DNA of 64,000 bases, from NCBI GenBank assembly GCA_028752905.1, contig JAQNBH010000017.1:35496108-35560107 (forward strand), read 5' to 3'. This DNA comes from Cladorhizidae sp. MBARI D1340-BT2 (lineage: Eukaryota; Porifera; Demospongiae; Poecilosclerida; Cladorhizidae). Numbering within the stretch: position 1 is the first letter of the stretch; every line of letters begins with the position of its first letter. Of the stretch, positions 41,909 through 53,412 are shown in pieces. The notes under the pieces are model-generated. The model was not told the origin of the DNA and did not search any database. It saw only the letters and a list, made by a program, of their open reading frames with translations. The position numbers and the translations under genes are program-made.

Positions 41909-43352
41909 AGCACTCACACATGTGCCTGCACTGTGTGTACCAAGCACTCACACATGTGCCTGCACTGTGTGATGCACCAAGCACTCACACATGTGCCTGC
42001 ACTGTGCGATGCACCCAGCACTCACACATGTGCCTGCACTGTGTGATCCAAACACTCACACATGTGCCTGCACTGTGTGATCCAAGCACTCACACATGTG
42101 CCTGCACTGTGTGATCCAAGCACTGGCACTGTGTGATCCAAGCACTCACACATGTGCCTGCACTGTGTGATCCGAGCACTCACACATGTGCCTGCACTGT
42201 GTGATGCACCAAGCACTCACACATGTGCCTGCACTGTGTGATGCAAGCACTCACACATGTGCCTGCACTGTGTGATCCAAGCACTCACACATGTGCCTGC
42301 ACTGTGTGATCCAAGCACTCACACATGTGCCTGCACTGTGTGATCCAAGCACTGGCACTGTGTGATCCAAGCACTCACACATGTGCCTGCACTGTGTGAT
42401 CCAAGCACTCACACATGTGCCTGCACTGTGTAATCCAAGCACTCACACATGTGCCTGGACTGTGTGATCCGAGCACTCACACATGTGCCTGCACTGTGTG
42501 ATGCACCAAGCACTCATACATGTGCCTGCACTGTATGATGCAAGCACTCACACATGTGCCTGCACTGTGTGATCCAAGCACTGACACTGTGTGATCCAAG
42601 CACTCACACATGTGCCTGCACTGTGTGATCCAAGCACTCACACATGTGCCTGGACTGTGTGATCCGAGCACTCACACATGTGCCTGCACTGTGTGATCCA
42701 AGCACTCACACATGTGCCTGCACTGTGTGATCCAAGCACTCACACATGTGCCTACACTGTGTGATCCAAGCACTCACACATGTACCTGCACTGTGTGATC
42801 CAAGCACTCACACATGTGCCTGCACCATGTGATGCACCAAGCACTCACACATGTGCCTGCACTGTGTGATGCATCAAACACTCACACATGTGCCTGCACT
42901 GTGTGATGCACCAAGCACTCACACATGTGCCTGCACCGTGTGATGCACCAAGCACTCACACATGTGCCTGCACCGTGTGATTCACCAAGCACTCACACAT
43001 GTGCCTGCACCGTGTGATGCACCAAGCACTCACACATGTGCATGCACCGTGTGATGCACCAAGCACTCACACATGTGCCTGCACCGTGTGATGCACCAAG
43101 CACTCACACATGTGCCTGCACCGTGTGATGCACCAAGCACTCACACATGTGCCTGCACCGTGTGATGCACCAAGCACTCACACATGTGCCTGCACCGTGT
43201 GATGCACCAAGCACTCACACATGTGCCTGCACCGTGTGATGCACCAAGCACTCACACATGTGCCTGCACTGTGTGATGCACCAAGCACTCACACATGTGC
43301 CTGCACTGTGTGATGCACCAAGCACTCACACATGTGCCTGCACTGTGTGATG
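41909..43352 (+). repeat. Satellite array, 34-37 bp unit with a 25-nt hairpin, about 40 copies
   Basis: The unit is CAAGCAC, then TCACACA-T-GTGC-CT-GCAC-TGTGTGA, then TGCAC or a shortened form. The middle 25 bases form a hairpin with a 7-bp outer stem, one bulged T, a 4-bp inner stem and a CT loop. CACATGTG is itself palindromic. In the right third (from about 42820) ACTGTGTGA becomes ACCGTGTGA in many units; that part also has the regular 37-bp period with GATGCACCAAGC. Confidence 0.95.
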
Positions 43353-43400
43353 CATTAAGAGATACAAAGATAGGAAGGTAACACGTTTGTTTATATTCTA

Positions 43401-43643
43401 CACACACACAACACACACACACACACACAGAGAGAGAGAGACTCACACACACATACACACACACACACACAGACACACACACACACACAGACACACAAAC
43501 ACACACAGACTCACACACACATACACACACACACAAGACTCACACACACAGACACACACACACACACAGACACACACACAGACACACACACACACACACA
43601 GACACACACACACACAGACACACATGCATGCACACACACACAC
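43401..43643 (+). repeat. CA microsatellite with GA interruptions
   Basis: ACACACAC runs broken by GAGAGAGAG, CAGACAC and CTCACACAC units. No gene is implied by the His/Thr frames. Confidence 0.95.
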
Positions 43644-43649
43644 AATTGT

Positions 43650-43964
43650 CATCATTTCCAGTATGACTGAGCATTCATGGCAGACTCCCTGTCAGCACTG
43701 TGTGTACAGAGGTCTGCTCGTTACTTTTGGGAAGGATTTCCTCTTTGGTCTCTCATTAAATCTGAAACAATATCACTTTCATTCCCAAATCTGTGAAATG
43801 AAAGTGTATATAATCCAGGCAACTGATACCTGTACGGCTGTACCAGTGCACATCATGTGGCTTCCAGAGTAAACCTTCTGGTGCTGATCCACGTTAGCTT
43901 CTCTATTAAAAAAAGTTCAACAAAACCAGGTATATACCTAACTATATACTTTATAATGCATTAG
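43650..43964. other. Unassigned sequence
   Basis: Nothing recognised. Confidence 0.35.
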
Positions 43965-45500
43965 CTGGTTTCCTTATATTTCTTGTATCCTATCCTCTTC
44001 CTTTCCAGACTTCCCACCATCCTGTCCTCCTGACTCTCTCTGTACTAAATCTGATGTCATTGGCCTGCTTTCTCGTTTACCTTCTTCCACAGCCTCTGGC
44101 ACTAATTTGATCTCTAGTATGCTTAAATCTACATGCCTATCTATACTTGATCCCGCTATCTTTAACTTTTCCTTGTCTCAAGGACGTCTTTCAGTTGATT
44201 GGAAAATTCCTTCATTGTTTCCATCCCTAAATGTTCATCTAATCTTGACAATCCCTCTAACTACCGGCCCGTTTCCTTACTCTCTATAGCTACTTGAAAA
44301 GCATGTTCACTCTCTCCTTTACAAATTCTGTATCGAACACAATCTCTTCTTCTCAAATTTGGTTTTCTTCCCCATCGGTCCACTTCTCCAGCCCTTTGCT
44401 TGGCCAATCAGTCCTTTCACTCTCTTCTTCAAACTAATAAATTAGTTGGTACTTGTTTTCTAGATCTCAAAAAGGCCTTTGATTCTGTTCCTCACAAACC
44501 ATTATTGATCTTCTTTTCTTCCTGCACTTCCCTCTTTACCTCATAAACTGGCTTCATTCAGCACGTTCGCAACAAGTGATCGTCACAAGTACCACCTCCT
44601 CACCTGGCCCTGTATCTTCTGGTGTTCCTTAGGGATCTATAATACGTCCTCTCCTCTTTATAATTTATATGAAAGGAGTGTGTAAGGTGCCTTTGTCTGC
44701 CTCATCTAAGCTTATTTTCTAAGCCGATGATATCCTTCTTTTTCACCCCATCAATTCTCATTCTAATTTTTTTCTCTTTCAGAGATCTAAACTGTATCTC
44801 TGCCTGGCTTGCTTCCCAATCTCTCACACTTAATCTGATGAAGTCAATTTACATTCAATCCCTTCTTATAAGTCTCTGCCACCTCTGTGTATCTCTGGTT
44901 CTCCAATTCAGTTAGTGACTGAGTTCAAGTACCTCTTTTCTTCATCTCTATCCTGGAACAAACACATTTTTTTACATCTCTTCCAAGACCCGTAAATTAC
45001 TTGGCCTTCTCTACCATCATTTCTACTGCTATTTAGACACTTCTACTCTTCTTTGCTTCTACACTTCTCTTATCCATCTCCATCTGGAGTACTGTTCTTT
45101 TCTCTTGGACTTTATCATCCCATCTTTCTTCTCATCTTGAGAGAATACATGTAAATTACGTTGTAGAATGGTCCTCGGGCTACACTTCTCTTCTCACTAA
45201 GCTTCATCTTCCATCTCTATCCTCTCGCTGCCATAATGCCAAACTTATCTTTTTCTTCAAACTTATTCACAACAGATTTTTCTTCTATCCTCCCACCATG
45301 CCAACCAACTCCCTGTAACAACCTCTGATCCTTGCTAATCCCATACAGAATCAATCAGCTTACTTCCTACTAGGCTCTGGAACTCTCTCCCCGATTACAT
45401 TAAGGAAACTTTTAACTATAATCAACTTAATATATTCCCCCATGCATTTGTTTAGTTATTTTTACTCTTCATATTAGCCTCTTGGCTATTGAGTATGATC
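43965..45500 (+). pseudogene. CR1/L2-like LINE reverse transcriptase remnant (second copy)
   Basis: With many frame breaks the plus strand reads GLLSRLPSSTASGTNLIS, SQGRLSVDWKI, NYRPVSLLS (as S.YRP after a shift), FLDLKKAFDSVPHK, then ADDILLF (YADD box, Y lost to a stop), EFKYL and a thumb region (LGLLYHHFYCYLDTSTLLCF, then LEYCS), ending near a 9-A run at 45512. That is the non-LTR RT palm-to-thumb order. It differs in sequence from the 30.6-kb remnant but belongs to the same broad group. Inactive. Confidence 0.75.
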
Positions 45501-46171
45501 TTTTTCCATGAAAAAAAAATGGAAAAAATGCGAGCACTCGGAATAGTCATCACAAAAGATAACAATCGAGCAGATTCGAAGCTAGAGAAAAGTAAAGTAA
45601 CTGAGAACGAGTTGCACGGTCAGTTGCTGACTGGGAAGGATGCTTGAGTTTCATTCTTATATGGTTAACCAGCTTGTTCTAGCGACACTGCCTCCTTAAA
45701 ATAAATGCCAAACTGGAAATGATTTTCACTGCGGATCTTGAGCGTGCTCTTGTCTAAAAGTTAGGAATCTGTAAGATAATTATTATACAATGTTGTAATG
45801 AGATCAATATAATGTACACATGAGTGTATATATATATATATATATATATATACTGCATTAAGGCTTCTGCTGTGCTAAGCTCAGGACAGTGTCTGGAGCA
45901 ATGCGGATTTCAAGAGTTTTGCTAGGGCATCAGCATAATATAATTTGTTGTGTTTTCTTTCTCCACACCTTCACTCACAACTCAATACTTGGCATTATTA
46001 CGAGTATTTATGGGTGAACGTATGGTGCAAGAGTACCTATATACATAGATAGAAACATGCGCAGGAATACAAAGTTTCCATAATTATGCTCAGAAATAGT
46101 CATAATACTGAAGAGAGCGATTGAGAGAACACTCAGCAGCAGATTTAAAAAAATTAGAACTAGATGGGTCT
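45501..46171. other. Unassigned sequence with TA repeat
   Basis: (TA)n at about 45827-45853; otherwise nothing recognised. Confidence 0.5.
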
Positions 46172-46273
46172 GTCAATGAACTCTCAATTGACATAATAAC
46201 ATTACAATAACCTTAATAATCAACTTGAAATTGTACTCTCTCGACATTTGGATTAGATGCCCTAGCCTTCACG
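46172..46273 (-). repeat. Hammerhead-like palindromic repeat, one arm (copy 8)
   Basis: The terminal CAATGAACTCTCAATTGACA is followed by ATTACAATAACCTTAATAAT and CAACTTGAAATT, then a minus-strand core: GTGAAGGCTAGG, GCA, TCTAATCC, AAAT, GTC. The CTGATGA box is degraded and stem II has one mismatch. Confidence 0.65.
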
Positions 46274-46859
46274 TGAGTATGGACTGCATGGTTAATAGCT
46301 GATGCTTTCCCTTACCAGATATATAGCAGAACACGCCAGCCTGAAATAGTACCAACAACAACAGACCAATATCCTAATAAACCCATGCAATGCCACACAC
46401 CCCCATAGACAGGCAGGTAAGAACCACTGCATGGCTGAGAGGAAAAGATGGTGGAAAAGAAAATGGATGATTTAGCTTTTTACTTTTTTCATCTCTAGCC
46501 ATTCAATGCCTAGCATTCATTACTAGTGCAATGATAGGCAAGAGAAGTAAGCCCTCAGTGGCGAGTTTGATAGAAAACTTGGTATTGACATACATGCTAT
46601 ATCACCGGGTGGTTCAAGATGAGATGGGAATGACTCATCACATTTGGGAGAGGGATGATCATCAGACAGTGGTGATAAGTTTTGGGGGAAAAATCCTGGA
46701 GAAATTAAGTCCAGTATTCTTCATAGTCTCTGATTTCCTACCTCATCCTTGGTCAGTTGATGTCAGCAATTTCAGATCTTGATGAGCATGTGGAAGTTCT
46801 CTTAATAGTGGTCTATCCATCTTGTTCAAATGTTCATCTTAGTTTGCTTCAGTGAAATA
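46274..46859. other. Unassigned sequence
   Basis: An 83-codon plus frame (46531-46782) is open; no family recognised. Confidence 0.35.
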
Positions 46860-47400
46860 AGTAGCCTGGTTGGAAGCATTTGGCAGCTCAACTCCAGTTG
46901 CAGAAGCTACCTTGGAATCTAAAAACAGGCACTGTTATGTGAGTCCATGTCATGAATATCATCTCCCAATAGTTGAAATATCTACAGCTTCTATCCAGTC
47001 ATATAGTGCCAAGCAACAAATCAATGAGGATTTAGACATCTTAACTTCCCTTGCGAGGGAGAAAGGTTTCACTCTGGTGGAAGCTCCTCATGACAGCAAC
47101 TGTATTCTCAGTCATTCAGACGGGCATTCAGCTAGAACATACTAATTTGATGAAGCAGCTTGTGACTTACTTTGAGGATGATCACTGCACTCATGATCGT
47201 TCTGTCACTTCAGGCTGTTCAATTTCTACAACACACATATACTGACATCCCATCAAGGAAGATGAAATCATTAATGTGGTCGAAGACATTGAAACCAGGT
47301 TGCACAACCTAGTTGGCAAGTACCTCAAGTATCTGCTTGGGTCCACCACATGGCAGTTCAAGGGCACGCTGATATGCTCCACATTCTTGGAGCCTAACAA
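46860..47400 (+). pseudogene. OTU-type cysteine protease domain remnant
   Basis: A plus frame reads LAREKGFTLVEAPHDSNC, where D and C match the catalytic D-G-N-C box of OTU deubiquitinases (G changed to S). A frame change leads to IQLEHTNLMKQLVTYFED, the helix after the active-site Cys. Another shift gives VHHMAVQGHADMLHI, resembling the WGDHIxLQAxADxxxx end that holds the catalytic His. Such OTU domains often occur in invertebrate mobile elements. Two frameshifts make it a relic, unless introns are misread here. Confidence 0.5.
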
Positions 47401-47731
47401 GTAAGGTTGACCAACCAATACATAACTCCTCAAGTGAATTGTGATGGTCAATTCGTAACTCCTCAAGTTAACCAATTTAGATAGAAATGACTAGCATTGT
47501 TGTCCTAAAGTGCATGCTTCAGAAGAGACCTTGAGACAATTCAAAATGAATAGTGGAGGCGAGAGAGGTAGGTGTAGGGAGAGATGATTGGAGGGAAAAT
47601 AGGTGAGTGGAGATGAAGATTTAGTAGGGGAAAGGATGGTAGGAGGGGGAAAGGTGGGAGGAAGCAGAGAGGTGGGTGAGAGGAGATGGAGGAGGGAAGG
47701 AACACAATTATTATGCTGTTATTATTACTAT

Positions 47732-47763
<32 letters not shown>

Positions 47764-47908
47764 AACAGGTTATTGGTTATTGCGAGCGGGTTCTAAAGTG
47801 CAATAAAAATGTTCACGTTTGTCATTTTATATTAAATGGACACGCCCACAAGCCCACGTACTGCAAAAAAAGTAAAAGTAAAGTCTATCACTCTTTCCCC
47901 CTTTTCCT
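47401..47908. other. Unassigned sequence with ACT microsatellite
   Basis: GGAGG-rich purine stretch at 47550-47700 and a TAC/ACT repeat at about 47728-47762. Confidence 0.5.
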
Positions 47909-48717
47909 CCTCACACCAGCACATTCCTCCTCACACCAGCACATTCCTCCTCTCACACCAGCACATTCCTCCTCACACCAGCACATTCCTCCTCTCACAC
48001 CAGCACATTCCTCCTCACACCAGCACATTCCTCCTCACACCAGCACATTCCTCCTCACACCAGCACATTCCTCCTCACACCAGCACATTCCTCCCCACAC
48101 CAGCACATTCCTCCTCTCACACCAGCACATTCCTCCTCACACCAGCACATTCCTCCCCACACCAGCACATTGCTCCTCACACCAGCACATTCCTCCCCAC
48201 ACCAGCACATTCCTCCCCACACCAGCACATTCCTCCTCACACCAGCACATTCCTCCTCACACCAGCACATTCCTCCTCACACCAGCACATTCCTCCCCAC
48301 ACCAGCACATTCCTCCTCACACCAGCACATTCCTCCTCACACCAGCACATTCCTCCTCACACCAGCACATTCCTCCTCTCACACCAGCACATTCCTCCTC
48401 ACACCAGCACATTCCTCCTCTCACACCAGCACATTCCTCCTCACACCAGCACATTCCTCCTCTCACACCAGCACATTCCTCCTCACACCAGCACATTCCT
48501 CCTCACACCAGCACATTCCTCCCCACACCAGCACATTCCTCCTCTCACACCAGCACATTCCTCCTCACACCAGCACATTCCTCCCCACACCAGCACATTG
48601 CTCCTCACACCAGCACATTCCTCCTCACACCAGCACATTCCTCCTCACACCAGCACATTCCTCCTCACACCAGCACATTCCTCCCCACACCCAGCACATT
48701 CCTCCCCACACCAGCAC
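47909..48717 (+). repeat. Minisatellite, 20 bp unit with 22 bp variant, about 40 copies
   Basis: The unit is CACACCAGCACATTCCTCCT; a CT insertion (CCTCTCACACC) gives 22 bp, and CCCC or GCTCC variants occur. Repeated variant order (for example around 48090-48180 and 48520-48610) shows duplication of multi-unit blocks. Long open frames here are artefacts. Confidence 0.95.
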
Positions 48718-49187
48718 AGGCTGCAATTAGTGCAATCGCTACAAAAAAGACAACAGAGTCATGCAGCACATTCTTGATAAGGAACTGGGAACACCATGCC
48801 ATCACAGAAGCAAGTAGGCTCATTTGCTGATTGTAATTTATCACAAATGAGTCTTTCTTTGAGCCTCGTATGTAATTTTATTCCACATAAATTCACATAC
48901 TAAAAAATAAGAAACATTTTCTATTTCCTGCGTTGCAGAAATAACCAGTTATATAGCCTCAGTTGCAGAAATAACCAGTTATATGGCATGTGAAGCAGAG
49001 TTGAGGCTGCATAACTGGAATCATTGGCGAAGTCATATGTATATATATGTATATATAATATGTTCTCCAAGGACTTAAGGGATCGGTGGTTGCTCGGACT
49101 AATAAACCACGATGGTCTGTGGTTTGGGTCTTGCATTCACTACTGTGTTTGCAGGTTGCAGGAGGTACTGGACTAGACATAATGTTT
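48718..49187. other. Unassigned sequence
   Basis: A 30-bp direct duplication containing GCAGAAATAACCAGTTATAT occurs at 48935-48990. No gene. Confidence 0.45.
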
Positions 49188-49293
49188 CCCTCAATGAACT
49201 CGCAGTTGACATAATGAATTACAATGACTTTTCTAATCAACTTGAAATTAGAGAGTCAAGTTAATTATTGAGAAAGTCCTTGTCATTATCATG
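49188..49293. repeat. Palindromic-family repeat with centre deleted (copy 9)
   Basis: Left arm CTCAATGAACTCGCAGTTGA through TTCTAATCAACTTGAAATT meets the right arm GAGAGTCAAGTTAATTATTG plus AGAAAGTC. Both hammerhead-like cores have been lost. Confidence 0.65.
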
Positions 49294-50426
49294 TAATAGA
49301 GCTATGAATTAGTCTAGTATCATGCAACAAGCAGTACATAATACAATTGACATACATACTCTACAGATTATGCTGAAGCCTGAACGCTCATATAGTTCTT
49401 GGAAATATTTCATGAAGAAGTAACTGTTGTGGATTCAGGAAGAAATGGTTTCATAGAGGAGAACATAAAAAAGAGACTCTGTGGGTGAATAGTCCGGGAC
49501 AAGCTACAATCTCTCCTAGGTACTGTACAATCCTCCCAAGCCCAAGTCAGCCTGTCATGAAGTAGCCTTTTTTTCATGCTTCACAAGCTCTGCCTTGTTG
49601 AGTCACACAAGGCAAGTCGATCCAGGTTGCTCAGCTCTTCACTGACCTGCGATTATGTGTGCGGCAGAGCGAACCACCACACCTTGTCCATCATCTTCCA
49701 AGGAAAGTTCAACTTCCATTTTTGGTCAATGCCAACCTTTCTGTGGTTGTTTAAATTGCTAGAAACACCCTTGTCTGACGTCCATGCTAGGACAAGTCTC
49801 TCTCGCGATACGGGAGCAACTGTAGAGCAAGAACGGCAAACTGACGCAAATTTTTCACCAATCACCACCTACAATACATAGAAACAATATTCTATTGTCA
49901 TCGATTTGACAAAAATGAACTTTGAACTGTAGTAGTACAATGGTAAGGCGTATTAGCCGATTTGCCTTAGAGATATTGGACCGATATGCTTAAACACTCT
50001 GGGGGAGAACACTGATATACTCAAATTAACTACTAGAATATAACCTGATCTTTCAACCATTTCTCATTGTGTTGTCAACATTGCAACTCACACTTGGTCC
50101 AGTGCACTGAACGTTCAATATATCAGTAATGTCAAAGTTCTTGGGGGAAGGAAGGAAGTATATTCTAGGGGAATCCCACACCGCTATTTACTAATAATCA
50201 AGCACCGCACCTGCCAAATGTTAAAGTAGGTTGACAATAACTCTATGGGGACACACACTGGACCAACACCACGGGTTGAGGCAGGTTGAAGTAGGTTGAC
50301 AATAGCTCTATGGGGACACACACTGGACTAACATCACATTTGGTTGAAGCAGGTTGAAGTAAGTTTATAGCTTTATGGAGACACACTGAATCAACATCAT
50401 CATACTGGGTTGAGGTTGGTAAGTCA
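49294..50426. other. Unassigned sequence with a 3-copy repeat
   Basis: Overlapping frames at 49576-49881 (plus) and 49868-49653 (minus) are unrecognised. At 50221-50415 a roughly 65-bp unit (AGGTTGACAATAGCTCTATG, then GGGACACACACTGGACTAAC) is repeated three times with decay. Confidence 0.45.
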
Positions 50427-50888
50427 ACTCTCAACTAACTCTCAGTTGATATGTAGAAGATAATGACTTTCTCAAAGATCAACTTTTTGTTTCTTGACAT
50501 TTCAACAGGAATAATTAGATGCAACGACTCACGTGGTGTTGATAAATGGCTACCACCATGTGATGAGAACCATCCTGGCACATGGGCAATGCACGTGACA
50601 AGAAGTGGCAGCAATGAGGGGGTGGAAGAGTAATAAAAACAAATAATGGCCTGATGGTGAAATTCAACGAACCACATTCCCATCATTTCCTCCTTCCCAT
50701 TGCCATCAGGTGTGGGAACACTGCAGCTATGCTCGGTTACCAGTCAGTCTGCTAGTGATGCCTATATGACATTAAATAATAGTACTTTTTGTTCGTTTCC
50801 TTTCTAATTATTTTTCAATACGAGCATGTGTTAATTAGGTGTTAATGAACTCGGTATATTTGTTAACTAGTTATTATTTTGGTATTTT

Positions 50889-50889
50889 T

Positions 50890-50984
<95 letters not shown>

Positions 50985-51075
50985 TAACAACAACAAAAAC
51001 AACAACAACAACAACAACAATAACAACAACAACAACACTAATAAATTCATAAACAACAACAACAATAATAATAAT
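50889..51075 (+). repeat. AAT then AAC microsatellite
   Basis: About 32 AAT units followed by AAC/AAT mixtures. Confidence 0.95.
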
Positions 51076-51103
51076 GCATGTTCAGCAATTGCTGAACATG
51101 CAT
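51074..51103. repeat. Perfect 30-bp palindrome
   Basis: ATGCATGTTCAGCAA and its exact reverse complement are joined at CAATTG. It directly abuts the AAT/AAC microsatellite. Confidence 0.9.
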
Positions 51104-51907
51104 GAGATAATGGACATCCTATTTTATGGGAGGACGACACCATCTTGGACAAGGTCAGAAGACAAAATGAAGTGCTAGTGAATTAAGCATTGCACATCAG
51201 CCTAGCACCAAAGTTTGAGCGGTTCCATCAAGATAGTGGAATAGATGCTGAGCAGCTATTCTTACGAGCCTGAACTTGGGCCACGACCACATAAATGCAG
51301 TTATTTGTCATTTTATTAAATTTTAAGTATATATTTTAGGCGCTAAAATAATAATATAAATATACAATATATATGTAATCTAAATGATGTCCAGCTAACC
51401 CATCTGCTGTCCCATTGTCCCCAAACCAGAACTTGCATATCCCCTCTGAATCCTCTGTAGCAGGTACTGAAATGAGTCTCTATCTTCAGTGGCTGTCTTG
51501 AGGCGACGTCCAAGTTCTCGTATAAAGACCTTTGTTTTGGCCCAACACCACAGGTCTCCACTGCCACTGGCATGAACAGGTAGAATGAGTCTAGGTTGCA
51601 GTACTTTGACACTCTGCTTTTGCTGCTACTGCACCGAGTTTATTTACCGCGTATATTTTGTATTTTTATTTTTATTATTATTTTTTTAATTAATTTTTTT
51701 GTTATTATATTATTATTAATTAATTTGCTTTATTATTTTTGGTTGTTATTATTATTGCATTTGTTGTTGTTATTATTATTATATTTATTATTAATGGTCT
51801 ATTTCTTATTATTTTTTATTTATTTATTTTGATTTTTGATTACTTTATTATAGTTATACAAAAAGTCATTGTAATTTCATTAGGTCAACTGAGAGTTCAT
51901 TGAGAGT

Positions 51908-53049
51908 TTATTAAAAAGATATTATTAGGACTACTTGTGGGTCTGAAATCAGATACTAGCTAAGGAAAGGTGATACTGCTGCTAATGTTTCTCTGCACAC
52001 TGCCTTTGAATGTTAACACTTGGATGTGAGTGTATTCAAATCACTCGATCAGAATTGTGAGAAGTTTGCCATGAATGCACCTAGTCAAACCTGCAAGTTG
52101 TATTACGAAGTACCAGTTTCTACTTAGCTGAACAAGGCATCGGTTAAGTTAACGACTCCATCTATTGTACATGTATGTTCAGTATTTAGGATGCTTTTTG
52201 TGTACCCTTCAACCCAGAAGTCATTGACTGCATCCTTAGTGCTGAAGTTCTGAACCTTTATTTGACATAGTGCAAAATCAAGCCAAGCAGACATAGTGTC
52301 CTGTGGGAGTGTCGAAGAAATTTTCAGAGGAACAGGAAAAGTTATTTCAGAAGCGACAGGTTCAATCCTCCCAATGCCAAATATTCACAGTAGCTAATAA
52401 TACCACAGTGAAGGCATATCTAATGGACACTGTGAAGGAGGAGCATTACAGAGTGAAGGAGTGCCTAATGTTGAAATCTACTACTGTGAGTCATCCTCTC
52501 CATGATGTAGTATTTGTGTCTGTAACCAATGCATACTTATTTGTTAGAACATCTTCTCCAGTTATGGTTTAGCTTCCATGACTTCCCCTCCACAGATACC
52601 ATTTAGACTCACCTCTAATCTCTGTCTCTACTGTGAGTGACACACCTCTGACACCTGTCACCAGTTTTGGTGACTCTGAAGTGACTGATTAGGGATATTT
52701 TACCGTCTAGTTGAGAACCCCTTACCTCTGGGCTAAACATGTGCTATTCTTTTTAACCAAGCATACTTGCACGACCATAATGGCTTAGCATTTCCATTGC
52801 CAGCTCATAGGCTAGCTGCCCTGAAGTTCCAATTGATGCCCATCAAATAGGTTAGATCACTAACACTGACCTTACTAGGTATCAGGATGACATTCAAGGA
52901 CGACTTTCAGTGTTCTACTGCACAATGTATTTGTATCATGCTCCATTTACCTGGTGAATTTTTGACATGGGTAGCTAGAGTGAGCCCTAGTCAAATTGTA
53001 GAGTAGCTATGTTGTCTAGCTTAAAGTTACCACCATGCAACACATCCAC
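51908..53049. other. Unassigned sequence
   Basis: An 89-codon plus frame (52303-52572) is open; I do not recognise it. It may be degraded sequence of the gypsy copy that follows. Confidence 0.35.
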
Positions 53050-53412
53050 CACCACAAATTATGTTCTCACCCAAACATGGGTGCACATGGATGATCTCCT
53101 TTTATCCTGCACTCAATTGTTTGTCCGGCATGATGCAGTCCACATTTCATTGCAGCCTCCTTACAATGGTCCCTATAAAGTCCAGCAGAGCCAAGAGAAG
53201 TAAGTCTTGGGTCCTGCATATCAAGGGTCAAGATCGTACAGTCTCGTTAGACTGCCGCAAGGCTATTCACGTGGATCTTACTGTCTGCAAAGGTGGTAAA
53301 GCAGGTGACACTTTACACCTATCTGTTGAGTCCACCTTCACTCCCACTTGTGCCACTCCACCCTGGCCACCTCACCGCCAACATTCTACTAGATCAGGCA
53401 AACAGATAAACT
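53050..53412 (+). pseudogene. Second Ty3/gypsy remnant: integrase C-terminal part
   Basis: LFVRHDAVHISLQPPYNGPY and KVQQSQEK, then after a shift LHIKGQDRTVSLDCRKAIHV and DLTVCKGGKAGDT, ending with TRSGKQI. This is the typical end of gypsy integrase (RHD......P.Y.GPY.V, then the K.....VS.DR.K.A..D segment, then a TRSGRxI tail). The catalytic core and RT are not visible upstream. Here integrase is at the end of the polyprotein, so this is a different gypsy lineage from the 36-40 kb element. Confidence 0.7.

Larger units (their letters stand above)
50427..51907. mobile_element. Possible 1.5-kb element bounded by palindromic-family ends (copies 10 and 11)
   Basis: The left end (50427-50518) carries CTCTCAACTAACTCTCAGTT and ATGACTTTCTCAAAGATCAA. 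The right end (51861-51907) is the inverse: AAGTCATTGTAATTTCATTA, GGTCAACTGAGAGTTCATTG, AGAG. Inside are an AAT array, a 30-bp palindrome and AT-rich filler, with no transposase. It is either a large non-autonomous foldback element or two independent copies in opposite orientation. Confidence 0.4.

Noticed and set aside
41909..43352. CRISPR-like array with hairpin repeats
   Set aside because: Units are contiguous with no spacers; it is a satellite.
43252..43872. His/Thr and Cys/Val frames in CA repeats
   Set aside because: Dinucleotide repeat translation, no coding evidence.
47676..48830. 384-codon Ser/His/Pro-rich frame
   Set aside because: It is the 20-bp minisatellite read through; several frames and the opposite strand are also open.
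50839..51152. Poly-Asn and poly-Leu frames
   Set aside because: AAT/AAC microsatellite translation.
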